From assembly GCA_029216955.1 (NCBI GenBank), contig JANAVB010009599.1, forward strand, positions 4,105,883 through 4,169,882: a stretch of DNA of 64,000 bases. Direction: 5' to 3'. Made by a program: the position numbers and the translations under genes. Shown here one piece after another: positions 11,381 to 23,820 of the stretch (its first letter is position 1; every line of letters starts with the position of its first letter). Origin of the DNA: Iris pallida. Lineage: Eukaryota; Streptophyta; Magnoliopsida; Asparagales; Iridaceae. The notes below the pieces were generated by a model. It was not told the origin of the DNA. It ran no database searches and worked only from the letters and a program-made list of their open reading frames with translations.

Positions 11381-12832
11381 TCAACAATGAGGAAACAGAT
11401 AGAAATAGATGGAATAGAATTTCAGGATAGGTATAATGAGACAAGGTAGAATAGAATCGAGAAGATCAGAACCTGCTAGCACCCCTCCTACTGCCTGAGC
11501 ATCCTCAAGTGTCATGGCGTAAGCTCGTCCTTGCTGGCCACCCCTGGCCTGCTGCTGATGCTATGTGAACCTCTGTTGCTGAGTCTGTAATGCTGGTCCT
11601 CTCTGCTGGCCTGCTGGAGCTCTGACTCCTCTTTCCTGGACTGCTCGTCCCATGCGGCACTCCCTCATCTGGTGGTCTGCTGAACCACACACTAGGCAGA
11701 GGCCCAGCCTCTTCCTGCACTCACTGGTAATATGCCCAGACCTCCTACAGTAGCCACAAATGGTAACCTGCCTCTGGCCCTGCTGATGCTGCCTCGGCTG
11801 CTGCTGATGATGAACTGGCCTCTGCTGGATCGGCTGAGGCTGGAACTGCATCGGCTGCTGATACTGAAAGTGAGGCCTCTTGGCCTGGCCTCCGCTGCTG
11901 CTACTACCCCCAACTGGGTCTCTTCCTCTCTTGAGCCTAAGCTCAAGGTCATCCTCTGCAGCTAGTGCGTCCACCAGTATCTCCTCGAATATAGTACTGC
12001 GGACGTTCTTGGTGTAGGACTTGACCTCCTTTACCAAGCCCTTCCGAAACCTCCGGGCCTTCGTCGCCTCCGACAAGTCCTCTACAAATCTGCCCAGGCG
12101 GCAGAACTCTCCTGCATACTCCTCCACAGACTGACTCCCCTGAACTAGGGCCTCGAACTGAGTCTCGAGGGCTCCCAGCACTGCCTCTGGGATGAACTTC
12201 TTCTTGAACAGCTTCTTGAATGCTGCCCAAGTCTGTCCTGCTGTGCCGACCCTCGGGTCGGTCTGGTACCATGTCCGAGCCAGATCCTACATCATGCTGG
12301 CTACTGCCTCTATCTGGAGTCTCGTCGAAATCTCAGCCAGCCTGAAGATCTCCTCTATATGCTCGATCCACTCATCGGCATACAGGATCCCCTCTGTCCC
12401 GCGAAAGTCCCTCGGGTGCATCTTCTGGAAGTCTTGGATGCCTTTCTCCCGTGGCTGGTGTGGCTGCTGGACTGCTGCTGGCTGAGCCGCTACTCTCTCC
12501 ACTGCTGTCACTGCCAGCTCAATGCCTCGAGTGAGCTCTGCAGTCTGCCTCTGCTGTTGTCCCTGCTGACCCTCCACGTACTGCCTGAAGAAGGCTAGCA
12601 GCTGCACTGCGTCTATCGTCCCTGGAGGTGGCTGCTGGTAAGGATCCTCTGAGAAAACCGGGTCCTGCCTCCGAGCCGGTGGAAACATACCCCCTGCTGC
12701 TACTGCCGAGGTCTCAATACGAGCAGAGGTGGCAGGAGCTGCAGTCCCCTGGCCCCGCTGTACTGGCTGAGAGGTAGCAGTCCCCTCTATAGCATCCTCA
12801 TGAATGGCATGCTGCGATCGAGTCTCTACCAT
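11381..12832 (-). pseudogene. gag of element A, copy 2 (two in-frame TAG codons)
   Basis: The length and frame equal those of copy 1 (1452 bp), starting at MVETRSQ. In-frame TAG codons occur at 12287-12289 (after VASMM; copy 1 reads Gln) and 11561-11563 (after QQRF-Thr; copy 1 reads Gln). The Gln codon that is TAG in copy 1 is intact here. Both zinc knuckles are complete: CGYCRRSGHITSEC and CLVCGSADHQMREC. As in copy 1, the frame runs out after AMTLEDAQAVGG without a protease. The differences lie mainly at CAG codons, so the copies have decayed independently since duplication, or were brought together by recombination of distinct sisters. Confidence 0.88.
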
Positions 12833-13048
12833 CCTGAAGATAGACAAACAAGAGTATCAATTTCTGAGAAGGAAGCGATATAACAAATGCGGACAATTTA
12901 TAATTCAAAGGATCAGCTGACAAAGGATTTTGATGGAAATAAAAGAAATTTTCCTAAAGTGATTGAGTATCTTAAAATTAATGTCCTATATCCTACTGCA
13001 GGCTATAGTGATACTCTAATTCGAATACCACTACACTTCTAGTCTCGA

Positions 13049-13064
13049 CCTGCATGGGCCACCA
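13049..13064 (-). other. Primer-binding site of element A, copy 2, matching tRNA-Ile
   Basis: It is identical to copy 1: TGGTGGCCCATGCAGG on the minus strand, 9 nt after the LTR end. The two interiors thus keep the same tRNA-Ile-type primer site. Confidence 0.8.
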
Positions 13065-13073
13065 CTAAAAACG

Positions 13074-16000
13074 TGTCACGACCCGCACCCACTGTGAGGG
13101 TACGAGAACGTAACAACGCCCAGCCTACGCCGCAGTGTCGGCGGTAGAACGCTGTCCTAGGTCAACATACATCTAACAATATCTATCTAAACAGTTTATA
13201 CTCCCCGAAATGGGGGTGACAATAGCAATAGTAAACTCAATCACAACTAAGGAAGAGATAGCACGATATGAAATAGAACTCAAGGAAATGAAATAGATAA
13301 AAGTAGACTAAGATAATCCCAGCAATACAAGGTCTAGATAAAAGAATATATACAAAACTGATCTCCAAAAAAAGAGTCTAACTAGAACATGATCCAACTA
13401 CAAGAGATAAAAGCCTAAGTATCTAGTTTAGGCAGTCGGGGGAAAGTCCTCAGCTACTGCTGGATCCTCCTGAGGGTCCAGCTCACAGGTGTCATCTAAG
13501 GCTGCCCCGTAGTAGGTGTCCAGGCAAGCCTCCTCCTCGTCCTCTGTAATATTTTCAATAGGTCCAGTCAGGACAGGAGCGAGCATAGTACATCTCAACA
13601 ATTCATAGCAGGTTAGAAAATATGAACATGCAGTAAAGTAAGATACAAGTACTGAAAGAAGTACAGTATAAACAGAGAGAGAACTGTAATAGAAATATCT
13701 AGTATAAATAGAGAGCTAACATGTGGCTAGTGAGTCAGAGTACAATATGAACATATAAATGGCCTGGGATGATTCTGATGCTACACTATGGAATGATTCT
13801 GATGCTACACTACTGGTGTATTATTCACATGTCCATTTATACTCCCCCGTACCCCCAATTAATACACAAGGATCCAGCCAGGTTATGTTATATGATGCTA
13901 TGTAACAGACCCCGAAGGTGATAAGCCTCCGAAGGTGATAGACCCCGAAGGTGATACATAGTAGTCCCATAAATGGGATAAGGATTCTAGGAAGACTCTG
14001 TGATCATAAGAGTATATGTCACAAGTGATCGAAGAATCAATGAAGCATAGTGATACGCTATGTAGGTGAAACGTACAGAACATAGAGTACCCGATGCTCC
14101 CTAAGGATAACATCTCAAGAAGGGATCCATATAGTACCAATCTGTGTGACCAACGTGCCAGTACAAGTAAAGTAATCTACTGCAGAAAATAATTCTAAGT
14201 AGGATATGAAATGATCAGAGAATGTACTCGCCTGTAACTGAGTGTCCGGTATGAAACGTACTGTCCAAGGAGTGGTGTCTGGCTCCTAATCAGAACAGCA
14301 CAAGTCACAACAAGTCCAGAATATCAAAATGGAGTCCTACTATGCATTCTACATGATTCTAAGTCAATCTAGGCCAAAGTCAACTCTTGGTCAACTTTGG
14401 TCAACCCTAGAAGTCAAACTAGGTCAACCTTGTCTAAACTAGGCTAAACTCACTAGCTAGGTCTAAAAAGCTATACTAGACCCTAACAAGGCTATACACA
14501 CAACATTCAAGAATTCATAATACCTATGTATATACACTATATATAGATACACAAAATGAACCACACTAGGCATTAGGCTAAACACTATGCATACACATAT
14601 AGATATACTCTCACACATATATATCTACACTACACATATGCACATAGACAATTGATATACTCATGAAAACTTATGGGAAGAAAACATGTGTGGGTGTGTA
14701 CTTGTGTGCACAGGAACTACAAGTGAAGAGTGTGTGGGTGCACATGAAGGTAGCTAACAGTTTAGAGTAGTGTGTGTGTGGGTGATACATGAAGTTGTGT
14801 GTGAGTGTGTAAAGGCAATGGTTAACAGTTTAGAGCCAGTCCTCACATGTGCCTATGTGTGCACAGGACATGACAGTGGTTAATTTAGTGAAGAAAGCAT
14901 GTAACTAGTGTGTGTGAAATAATCAGTGAAGGGGGTGCTATAAACTGGGAAAAATTAACAGTGTCCAATGCTTAAGTGTAGAAAAACAGCAAGGAGAGGA
15001 GACAACCAATGCATTTTCATCAACTGGACCTAACTTCAGTTATTACAAAACTGAGTTAAATCTTAGATTTATACATTAACCATGGGACTTTAAACCTATC
15101 ACAAGTATCATTAACCCCTTTCAAATAAAAACTGGAAGAAATTCTCAGGTTTCCTTTACCAGATAATTCAGCAATGAAGGAGGTCATTAAAACTGAAATC
15201 AACTCTTGTGAAAACAACTAACTGATTCTCATATATTTGCCAATGTTAACACATGGATTCATTAGGAAGAAAGAAACAATTCATGAACATCTTGAACTGG
15301 AACTAAGTTTATGAAAACCAATGGCTAGGGATTCAACCCCAGCTCTCAAAATCAAACCCAAAACTGGACATAATCCCATGTATGCATACCAGACAATGCA
15401 AGAGTGAAAGGGGAATCACTAAAACTGGAAATTGAACATTACTGTTATGCTTGAATTCAAAAATCAGATATCAAACCATATACTTCCCATTCACAATCCA
15501 TAACCCTCCAAACATTCTAGGATTTGATTCACATGTGGGTAGCATATAGGAAAACACATTAGAACTTCAAAACATGCATTTAACACTAATTTACAGGCTA
15601 ATTAATCTATTAAAACTCATGTTTAAAAGTCTAGAAATATAATCACTGATACTACATTTCAGAAAAAAGGAAAAGAGTGGCAAATACTAATGAATTGATT
15701 TAAAACCTAAAAACAAAGGTTGGTAACTAATAATCATAATTAATACATGCTACACAACTTGTTTGTGTCCATGAAATTGGACACAACCGTGTCCACACAA
15801 CTGTGCACCAAGACAGTGCCTACAGTGCAGTGTCCTCATACACGTGTGCACAAGGCTCGTGTGCACAGCAGGGGTCGAACTCAATCTCGTGCTCATTAGC
15901 ATAGGTTAACCACCCATGGGCTATCTATAGGACACCCTGCACCGCCGTGTCGTGTCGCACTGGCGTGTCCACGTACGCGTATCAGAACGAAAGAAAACAC

Positions 16001-17331
16001 AGCACAGAACAAAGAGTGACTCGTGCGTCGAGGATTTCTCGCTCGAAACGCCACGTGGGCCCATGAAACTTGACACCTGGAGTGTCAGTGGGTGCCCCGT
16101 GGCTCCCACAAAGTTTCGTGTCCATAGGGTTTGTGTCGTGTCCGCTACAGGGCCCGATAGGCAGGGGATCCCTGTAGCAGCGCGCGGCCGTGTGCACACG
16201 CGTGTCCACAGTAAGAAATCGATACAGGACGACACGAAAACTAGGACACAAGGACAGAAAACCAAAGGGTGGACCTAAAACCTATTTCCTATTCAAAGAG
16301 AATGGGTTAACATGATCGACCTGTCCTCTGTGGCATTTGATCGAACACCCTGTCCAGGACACTGATACGTGTCCAGAATGGACACGAATCATTCGATACT
16401 GGACACGAATCCATTCCAGACCTTAGGGGGATCACTTAGGGTTCCTATTGATGAAGATTAACAGGGGTTTAATGGAGTAATGAGTGTTATACCTATTGAT
16501 GCACAATGAATAGAAAAGCCCTCAAATGGAAGAAACTCCTCAAGCCTCCAAGCTCCACAAATTGGTTCTTCCTGTAATACAATAAATTCCAGCAGCAAGA
16601 GGAAGGAATTTAGGTTCTAATGGAATTGGTTTGAAGGAAAAAGGAATTAAATTGGATTTCTTATGATTTTTGAAAGATGGAACTCACCTCCTTCCTTAGA
16701 AATTTGCTAGAACCCTAAAAGAGGCTAGCCCTAAAAACTAGGAGGGATTAAATAGGGGGGAATCCCTAGGTTAAACCTAGCTGGTCAGCCATGTTAGGTT
16801 AGGGTGGGGGTTGAGCTAGGTTTAGCTAGTCCTATCTAGTTTAGTCACAAAATGACTTGTATAATCACAAGCCATTTACCAAATAACTTGATTCCTAAAT
16901 TCCTAATCCAAGTTCTAATGAATCACTAACCACTAACTTGAGTCACAATAGGTTAGACTAGGGTCCACTTGACCTAACCAAGCCCAACTAACTAGGGTTA
17001 GCTCCTAGGTTGGTCTACATGAGTCCAAACTAGCCAAAAATCAATCTAGTCCAAACAATGTCAAAATAAATCCCAAAAATTCAAATAAATTCTATTAAAT
17101 CTAAATAATAATTAATAATCCCAAATAATTCTTAAAATTAGAAAAATGACTAAAATACCCCTCAGTCTGGAAATGAACACTAACAAGGCACCAAATCATA
17201 AGTCGTGAGTTTAAATAGTTTAAAAATAATTAAAAATCACTAAAAATCATAACATGAAATAAATACCATTAAATAATAATTATAATTATAAAATTTCAAA
17301 ATTACCCTCTTCTGAAAAACTGGGTGTTACA
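13074..17331 (-). repeat. LTR A3 (5' LTR of element A)
   Basis: It starts TGTCACGACC at 13074 and ends GGGTGTTACA at 17331 (4258 bp), next to the right GTGTT duplication. It is the upstream LTR on the minus strand and so would drive transcription of the block. It has one fewer minisatellite unit than A1 and A2, and otherwise the same modules. No gene is seen in it. Confidence 0.92.
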
Positions 17332-17336
17332 GTGTT
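17332..17336. repeat. Target-site duplication of element A, right copy (GTGTT)
   Basis: This is the exact repeat of 295-299. The next bases (CGTTCCAATCCTGACTGCAT) resume the B LTR, matching 21996 onward. Confidence 0.93.
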
Positions 17337-17824
17337 CGTTCCAATCCTGACTGCATATGTTGACAAAATATTACAGATGTTTGCTCCGAGGACACTTGCC
17401 CTACAGTTTATTGACTCGAAGAGGGATTAGCTACCTTGGGCCCCGACTCCCAGGAGTGATCGGGAGACTAGCTAGTAGACTTGCTTTAGATTCATGTTTA
17501 GAACTTGAGTTGTAATAACTGGAGATATTTGACTTTATTTTGAGATTGTTTGAGATATTATTATTTTAGTAGTTTATATTTTGTTGTTGTTGTTTAGTCT
17601 TTAGTTAAACTTTTGTGTTATCTTATCGTGCTTAGACTGTGATTGAGCTTCATTATATTTATACTTGTCCTTTGTTCGGAGTTGAGATTTTGACAAGTAC
17701 ATTATATATTTGCATGAGTTGTTGTTTAGATAGTGACCTAGTACAACATTCTATAGCCGATTTTTTGGTGTAGGCTGGATGCTGTTACGCACTTGTACCC
17801 TTACACCAGGTGCGGGTCATGACA
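17337..17824 (+). repeat. Right part of the 5' LTR of element B
   Basis: It aligns with 21996-22480 and ends GGGTCATGACA. Together with 1-299 it is the tail of a 5' LTR whose beginning lies outside the window. The final CATGACA shows a C-to-T change against CGTGACA in the 3' copy. Confidence 0.9.
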
Positions 17825-17833
17825 CATTTTTAG

Positions 17834-17849
17834 TGGTGGCCCATGTAGG
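17834..17849 (+). other. Primer-binding site of element B (tRNA-Ile type)
   Basis: TGGTGGCCCATGTAGG follows the LTR end after a 9-nt spacer CATTTTTAG. It differs by one base from the site in element A (T for C at position 13), as expected for an older copy. Confidence 0.78.
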
Positions 17850-18096
17850 TTGAGAGTCGTATTAGTGCGATATCGTGGTAGTATGGTGACTTATTTGTAC
17901 TACTGTGAGCCTACAATAGGAATTAAGAAATAGGCTTTAGCGGAGAGGTACACAATCACAGTTAGGAAAAATTTGGATCTAATTCCTGCCATCCATACAT
18001 CCTTTTTGATAATTGTCTTCTTTGAAATAAATTGTCCTCATTTGATGATATCGATTCCTGCTCAGTATTGATTTTCTTATTTGATCTGTCATCAGG

Positions 18097-19386
18097 ATGG
18101 TGGAGACACGATCGCATCTCTCTGGTCCAGCAGACACTGGTGAGAGGTATGCCACCTCTCGTTCGATCCAGACAGATGCTGGAGCTGCAGCACCTCCTAT
18201 TTTTTCTTATGTAGGAGCGTCAACAGCTTTTGGGGGTGCTCCTCTATCGGTTCTAAGGCCTACCCGGTGATTCCGCCAACCTCAGGGGATAGTTGACATG
18301 GCACAGTTCTTTGCCTTCTTCCAGCAGATAATGGAGGCTCAGCAGTGCCTGTCGGCGGATATGAGGCAGGTTATCGACAATGCCCATCAGCTGGCCATGA
18401 CAGCGGTAGAGAGGGTGACTGTCCAGCCGCAGGAAGGTCAGATATTGGTGCAGTACCAGCCGAGGACCCCAAACATTCAGAACTTTTAGAAGATGCGACC
18501 GAGGGACTTCAGGGGTTCTGAGGGTATCCTATATGTCGAAGACTGGATCGAGCATATAGAGGAGATCTTTAGCTTGGAACTGATACCAGCTAGGATTCAG
18601 ATAGAGGCAGCCGGCAGCCAGATACAGCACCTTGCCCGTACATGGTACCAGACCGACCCCAGAGTTGGTACAGAGGGGCATACGTGGGGAGCTTTCAAGA
18701 AGCTTTTCAAGGAGAAGTTATTTTTCGATACAACACTTGGCGCACTAGAGACGCAGTCCGGGAGTCTTGTTCAGGGAAACCAGACTGTCGAGGAGTATGC
18801 TGGAGAGTTCTGCCACCTAGGCAGATTTGTAGAGGGCCTTAGCGAGTTGGTGAAGGCTAGGAGGATTTGGAAGGTTTTGGTCAAGGAAGTCAAGTCCTTG
18901 ACCAAGAGCGACAGATACGCCACCTTCGAACAGATCCTGGCAGGGGCCATGGCGGTAGAGGATGACTTGGAGCTCAAAAACAAGAGGGGCCGGAAGGATT
19001 CAGAAGGAGCTAGTGGTAGTGCAAAATGCCCCTGTGTGTAGAGGGTAGCACACCAGCCGCAGCAGATGCAGGCACCAGCTAGAGTTCAGCAGGTGTAGTA
19101 TCAGTATCGGGGCCAGGACCCAAAGACGATCAGTTGTTCCTACTGCAAGAAGTCTGGACACATCTGGGAGCAATGTAGGAAGAGGCTGAAGGTTTGCTTC
19201 TTTTGTGGATCCACTGCTCACCGAATGATGGATTGCCCTACTGCACCTCCATATGAGGGAGTTAGGACACCTGTGGTGCAGCACCATGCCTAGCACCAGA
19301 AGGGCGGGGCTTTTGCACTGACGCTCGAGGAGACCGACGTCATGGGTGACGGGTTAGCAGGTTTTTTTCCCCATCTTGATGTGTGA
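18097..19386 (+). pseudogene. gag of element B (five in-frame stops, no frameshift)
   Basis: This is the capsid/nucleocapsid gene of B, homologous to gag of A. It starts at MVETRSH and stays in one frame for 430 codons to TGA at 19384. The gag domain is clear (DFRGSEGILYVEDWIEHIEE, LARTWYQTDPR, EEYAGEFCHLGRF), and two CCHC knuckles lie at about 19136-19235 (CSYCKKSGHIWEQC and CFFCGSTAHRMMDC). In-frame stops are TGA 18268, TAG 18487, TAG 19039, TAG 19096 and TAG 19291. The TAG at 18487 replaces the Gln found in A. The C-terminal ALTLEETDVMGDG corresponds to AMTLEDAQAVGG of A, and no protease follows. It is an old, dead gag from a gag-only element, with damage limited to point changes. Confidence 0.88.
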
Positions 19387-19590
19387 TTTCATTAGTACCT
19401 GTCAAGATATTCTTATGATATGCTAGATAGTATAGTGACCCTGTTCGAGACTGTGAAATCACAACCAGTAGGACTATGACTTGCATGTTATAGGATAGTT
19501 TTCTTGACTTTGGTTTATCGAGGATTTGACCTAGAAGGAGTACAATTACCTTAAATTTCAAGGACGAAATTATTTTAAGGAGGGTAGACT
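19387..19590 (+). other. 3' interior, GAGGACGAAA-like box and polypurine tract of element B
   Basis: The short tail after gag contains TTTCAAGGACGAAATTATTT and then AAGGAGGGTAGACT directly before the LTR start TGTAAC at 19591. Nothing coding for pol lies between gag and this tract. Confidence 0.85.
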
Positions 19591-22480
19591 TGTAACCACT
19601 ACTTTTCTAAAATAAGGATAATTTTAAACTTTTGTAAAATTGATCATTAAATAATAGGATTTAAATCATGTTTATAATTTTTGATGAATTTTAATTAATT
19701 TATTACTATTTAAATTGATGAATTGTGATTTTGGTGTTTTGCTAGTGTAGCCTTAGACCTACTTAGCCTAGAGACTAACCATGATCATGGAGACCTAACC
19801 ATGTGATTAGATTAGCAAATTACCCCTTTTAGGTTAGGGGTATTTTGGTCATTTGAGACTTTTTGATTAATTAGAATTATGGTTAATTAATAATGTGCTA
19901 ATCAAGGTATTTGGACTTAACCTAGAATTGTCCTAACCTAGATTTTAGTCATGAGCCTAGATATTAGATTAGAAGCTTTCATCACATGACAAGGTTAGGA
20001 ATATCTAGATATTAAGTTAAGAGTAGGATATTTGTTAAGGTTAGATATTTAGCATGGGCCTTTACCTCGAAGGCCTTGAATTATATAGGTAGAGGCATAT
20101 AAATCACTTAGAACTAAACCGTAACCCTAGAGACAAACCCCCTGGCTGCCATGAGAAGCCTCTTTCCCTATATAAACACATGTTAGCCTCCCTTTGCCTC
20201 TTTTCATTACACCTACAAATCCTAATTTGTGTTCTTCTCCAAATTTACCCCTTTCTCCAAATCATCTCCCAATTGAGCCTAATCAATTGCAATACACTCT
20301 CCTATTGTAGAGGAGGTCTCTATAGTCTAGCTAGCAAGTATTGGAAGCAATTTGACCATTGGAACTTGGTGGAGATCTAGATCTAAAGGCTTTTCATTGA
20401 GATTCCAACTCTCAATAGGTAATGACCTCTAAACCTATTAATTTTCTAATTTATCTTCATAGATGCATTCATTTAGGGTCCCCCTAGATGTAGGCCAAGT
20501 TTGGTAGGAAACCGAATCCATTTAGGGTGCGTATCGGAGGATTATCGGAGTTATATGTAAAGTGTTTGGTAAAATGCCACATAGAAAAGAATGTTAATGA
20601 TTTTTAAAACTAATTACATGATTTTGAAATTTATTACATGTATATTACATTTTTAATAGACTGAGCACGATTTGGGCACATTTTCGTGTCCAATTTGGAC
20701 ACGGGGACACAGCACGAGGCTGTGGTGCCCTCTCCTGCTACCTGTCACGTCGTACTCACTGTACATGACACGGGGTGACACAAGATTTTGTGAACACGTG
20801 GGGGCAACCACTGACAACCCATAAACAAAGTTTGATGTCAATTGGTGAAGTATTCAAGGAGTTATTCCTCTTGTACTGGTCGCACACACACACACACGTG
20901 CACACACTGTGACACCCATTGACACAGGCTTGGACACGACACACGATGCCACATGGACACGATTTAGACTATGGGATACGTATCCCTAGACATAGGCTAT
21001 CATCTAACACAACAACGAGACCTATTAGTTGGACACGCTGTGTCCTAGACCACTCGACACGCGTGTACGATGATGTGCACACACTGGTTTCCTGACACCA
21101 GTTGATACTTTGGTTTGATACCAAATTGGAATGTGTGGACATGTGAACACACTGGTTTCACTGTGTACTCTAGAACAACAAATAACTACGTACATCTCAT
21201 ATATAGGTTTTTGTGACACCACCTTGGGCATCGATCCTCATTCATTGCCCTAGTCGACAGGCGAGTACATTCTCTGAAAGTTCTTTCATTTACTTGTCGA
21301 TTATTGTATTTCAGTTCTAGTTAGTTCTATTTGATTCTTGTTACAAACACTTATTGGTATTTTTGGATTAATGTATGCGACACATACCTTACTTTCTGGC
21401 CTCTATTTCTGAATCATTATTGGAATCACCCTGGAAGCATCTGCTGGCATCATCATATTCTGGCTGCACTTGTTCTTGATTTACGTGTCGGATTATGGTT
21501 TCACTTGTACTTGTCGGGTAGGGAAATATTTGAGTAAGACATGTAGATATTTCCCAAATTCTGGAAGCACCCTTTTGCTGGAATGAACTGGAAGAATAGC
21601 CATCCCTCACTTGATCAGTGTACGATGTGTCGGATTTACCTATAGCCGTTTACATGTCGATCTCGGTATTTTAAAACACACTGGTTAGTGTCATGTTTAT
21701 GACTCACCCTGGATTTATTGATCTTGTACTAGATTCATCTTGTACTAGACTCACATTGGGATTACACTTGACTTATATTGTATTGTCTGGACTTATATCA
21801 TGTTACTCTAGTTCAGCTAGCTTGTGTTACAGTATTCATTGCCATGTTCTTCTTATTCGTTACATTACTTCTCTTGTACTTTAACTATTGCTCTACATCA
21901 TTACCTGTATAAAACTTTCATGTTCATCAATATAACTGTCTATAACTGCTCTGTAGGCTTTGCCATTTACTTGGAATTTCTAGATGAGTTGTGCTCGTTC
22001 TAATCCTAACTGCATACATTGACAAAATATTACAGATGTTTGCTCCGAGGATACTTGCCCTACAGTTTATGGACCCGGAGAGGGATTAGCTACCTTGGGC
22101 CCCGACTCCCAGGAGTGATTGGAAGACTAGCTAGTAGACTTGCTTTAGATTCATGTTTAGAACTTGAGTTGTAATAACTGGAGATATTTGACTTCGTTTT
22201 GAGATTGTTTGAGATATTATTATTTTAGTAGTTTATATTTTATTGTTGTTTAGTCTTTAGTTAAACTTCTATGTTATCTTATCGTGCTTAGACTGTGATT
22301 GAGCTTCATTATATTTATACTTTTCCTCCGTTCGGAGTTGAGCTTATGATAAGTACATTATATATTTGCGTGGGTTGTTGTTTAGATAGTGACCTAGTAT
22401 AGTGTTCTACCGCCGATTCTGCGGTGTGGGCTGGACGTTGTTACGCACTTGTACCCTTACACCGGGTGTGGGTCGTGACA
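19591..22480 (+). repeat. 3' LTR of element B
   Basis: It runs from TGTAACCACT to GGGTCGTGACA (2890 bp). The first part is AT-rich, a GGACAC/GTGTCC-rich part lies at about 20655-21190, and the distal part matches 1-299 and 17337-17824. The next five bases, GTACT (22481-22485), should be one copy of the target-site duplication; the other is outside the window. No gene is seen. Confidence 0.9.
20655..21190 (+). repeat. GTGTCC/GGACAC-rich module in the B LTR
   Basis: It contains repeated GTGTCC, GGACAC and CACACAC words in an otherwise AT-rich LTR, comparable to the module in the LTRs of A. The A and B versions are diverged in order and spacing. Confidence 0.5.
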
Positions 22481-22485
22481 GTACT

Positions 22486-23820
22486 TTACAGATGCTGATC
22501 TGTATAAGTTAGTCCCATGGGACGATAATACCAACGATGTCGACGACGAGGCAGATACTGCACCAGAAAGCGTGGCTATGGCTGAAGAACCATTGAGGGT
22601 TCGATTGAAGGGGATATCTCCCAAGACGTCAGCTCCTCTCGTCATCAAGCTTCGAGGAAAGGCTCCAGCTTGATCGCCCTCGACGATATCAGCTGCTAGC
22701 CAGGAGCCTATGCAAGTAAGGCTTCCCTGGAAGGCCCCAAAGCCAATACTGAGGTCGCAGGAACCTCTGACCATAGCCCCCTTGGTAGTCAAATTTAAGG
22801 GGAATCCTTCTCCACCTTCTTCCATGGCAACCCTAGTGCTCACAGATGAAGAGTTGGAAGAACCGAGCCACACTCCTTAGATGATGTAATCCCTCAGAAT
22901 AAGATTTTGCATTTCATTAATCGAAAGTTGTCTTTGAATTACTCTTGTGCATACTGGAACACTAAGTATTTCTTAGACAACACTCTGTATATGTTACAAA
23001 CACAAATGACAATGCTAATATCGCAAGCCGAGTTATCTCTCCCCAAGGTGCCTACTCCTTGGTTCTAGCAAGGAAGAAAGAGGAAGAAACCATCATCTTC
23101 GGTCGATTGGAGCATCCTTAGTGGCTGGCTCCGGCAGAACTAGAACCCGATAACGACAAGATGCAACTCTACCATTACACTACTCAAGCCAAACACCTTA
23201 TCCAAAAAATGGGTTACGACTTGAACAGTGACAGAGGACTGAACTATGGCAAATGCCGACGCCTTCCTTTACAACTTCGTGCTACAAAGAGAAAGTCCCA
23301 AAATTACTACCAACGTACTCGTTGGGGGTTGGGTTACGTTACACCTACAACAAATTCGGAGAGCTCAGAGCCGAAGGTCCTGATGCATTCATATTCCTCT
23401 GACTCCTCAACCTGGGACTCTGATACCAGGATCGGCTAAGCCTTCAAAAAGATACTGTCCGTCAATATGGTCTCTGTAGATCCCCCAATCGAGGATGAAG
23501 ACCAAATACTCAAATTCTTCGTGGATGAACCCTGGGCTCAATGCCTGGGATCCCAATAGGAATGGCGCTTCGAACAACACGAACCTCTCACTGAAGATGA
23601 AGTCATCCAAGTCAAGCAGAGAGATGTGGCTTCCTCTAAACCCATCTTCATCAGCAAAAGATTGATTGGAGAAGACAAAGAATCTCTAATACAGCTTATC
23701 CGAGAGTACATTGATGTCTTTGCTTGGAACTATGAAGACATGCCGGGTTTAGTCCCATAAGTCGTCATGCACAATCTCAACATCTTACCCGATGCTAAGT
23801 CTATCAAATAGCAACAACGT
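22486..23820 (+). pseudogene. Protease-to-RT linker of element D
   Basis: Broken frames resemble the linker of E: repeated EPLxVRL / PLVIKLRGKA units, then QLYHYTTQAKHLIQKMGYDL, GYVTPTT and a segment ending EYIDVFAWNYEDMPGL. It has no known catalytic role; in the family it joins protease to RT. Short proline-rich T-I-R/K-L repeats are shared with E. A stop (TAG in IK-stop-QQR) ends the frame at about 23809, at the same codon where E has TAA. Confidence 0.75.

Larger units (their letters stand above)
300..17331 (-). mobile_element. Element A: dimeric gag-only Ty3/gypsy-type LTR retrotransposon (three LTRs, two interiors)
   Basis: On the minus strand the order is LTR (13074-17331), interior, LTR (6688-10962), interior, LTR (300-4576). 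The repeat period is 6386-6388 bp. Each interior is 2111 bp and holds a tRNA-Ile-type primer site, one gag frame, the conserved GAGGACGAAA motif and a polypurine tract. There is no protease, RT, RNase H or integrase. One GTGTT duplication flanks the whole 17-kb block, so it arose as one insertion later expanded, most simply by unequal crossing-over between LTRs of sister copies. The three LTRs differ by scattered substitutions and small indels only, so the element is young. The gag type (protein start MVETRSQ, double CCHC) resembles Tekay/Del-like chromoviruses. A non-autonomous TR-GAG or LARD-like description fits. A collapsed or duplicated assembly is the main alternative, but private differences between the copies argue against a pure artefact. 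Confidence 0.9.
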
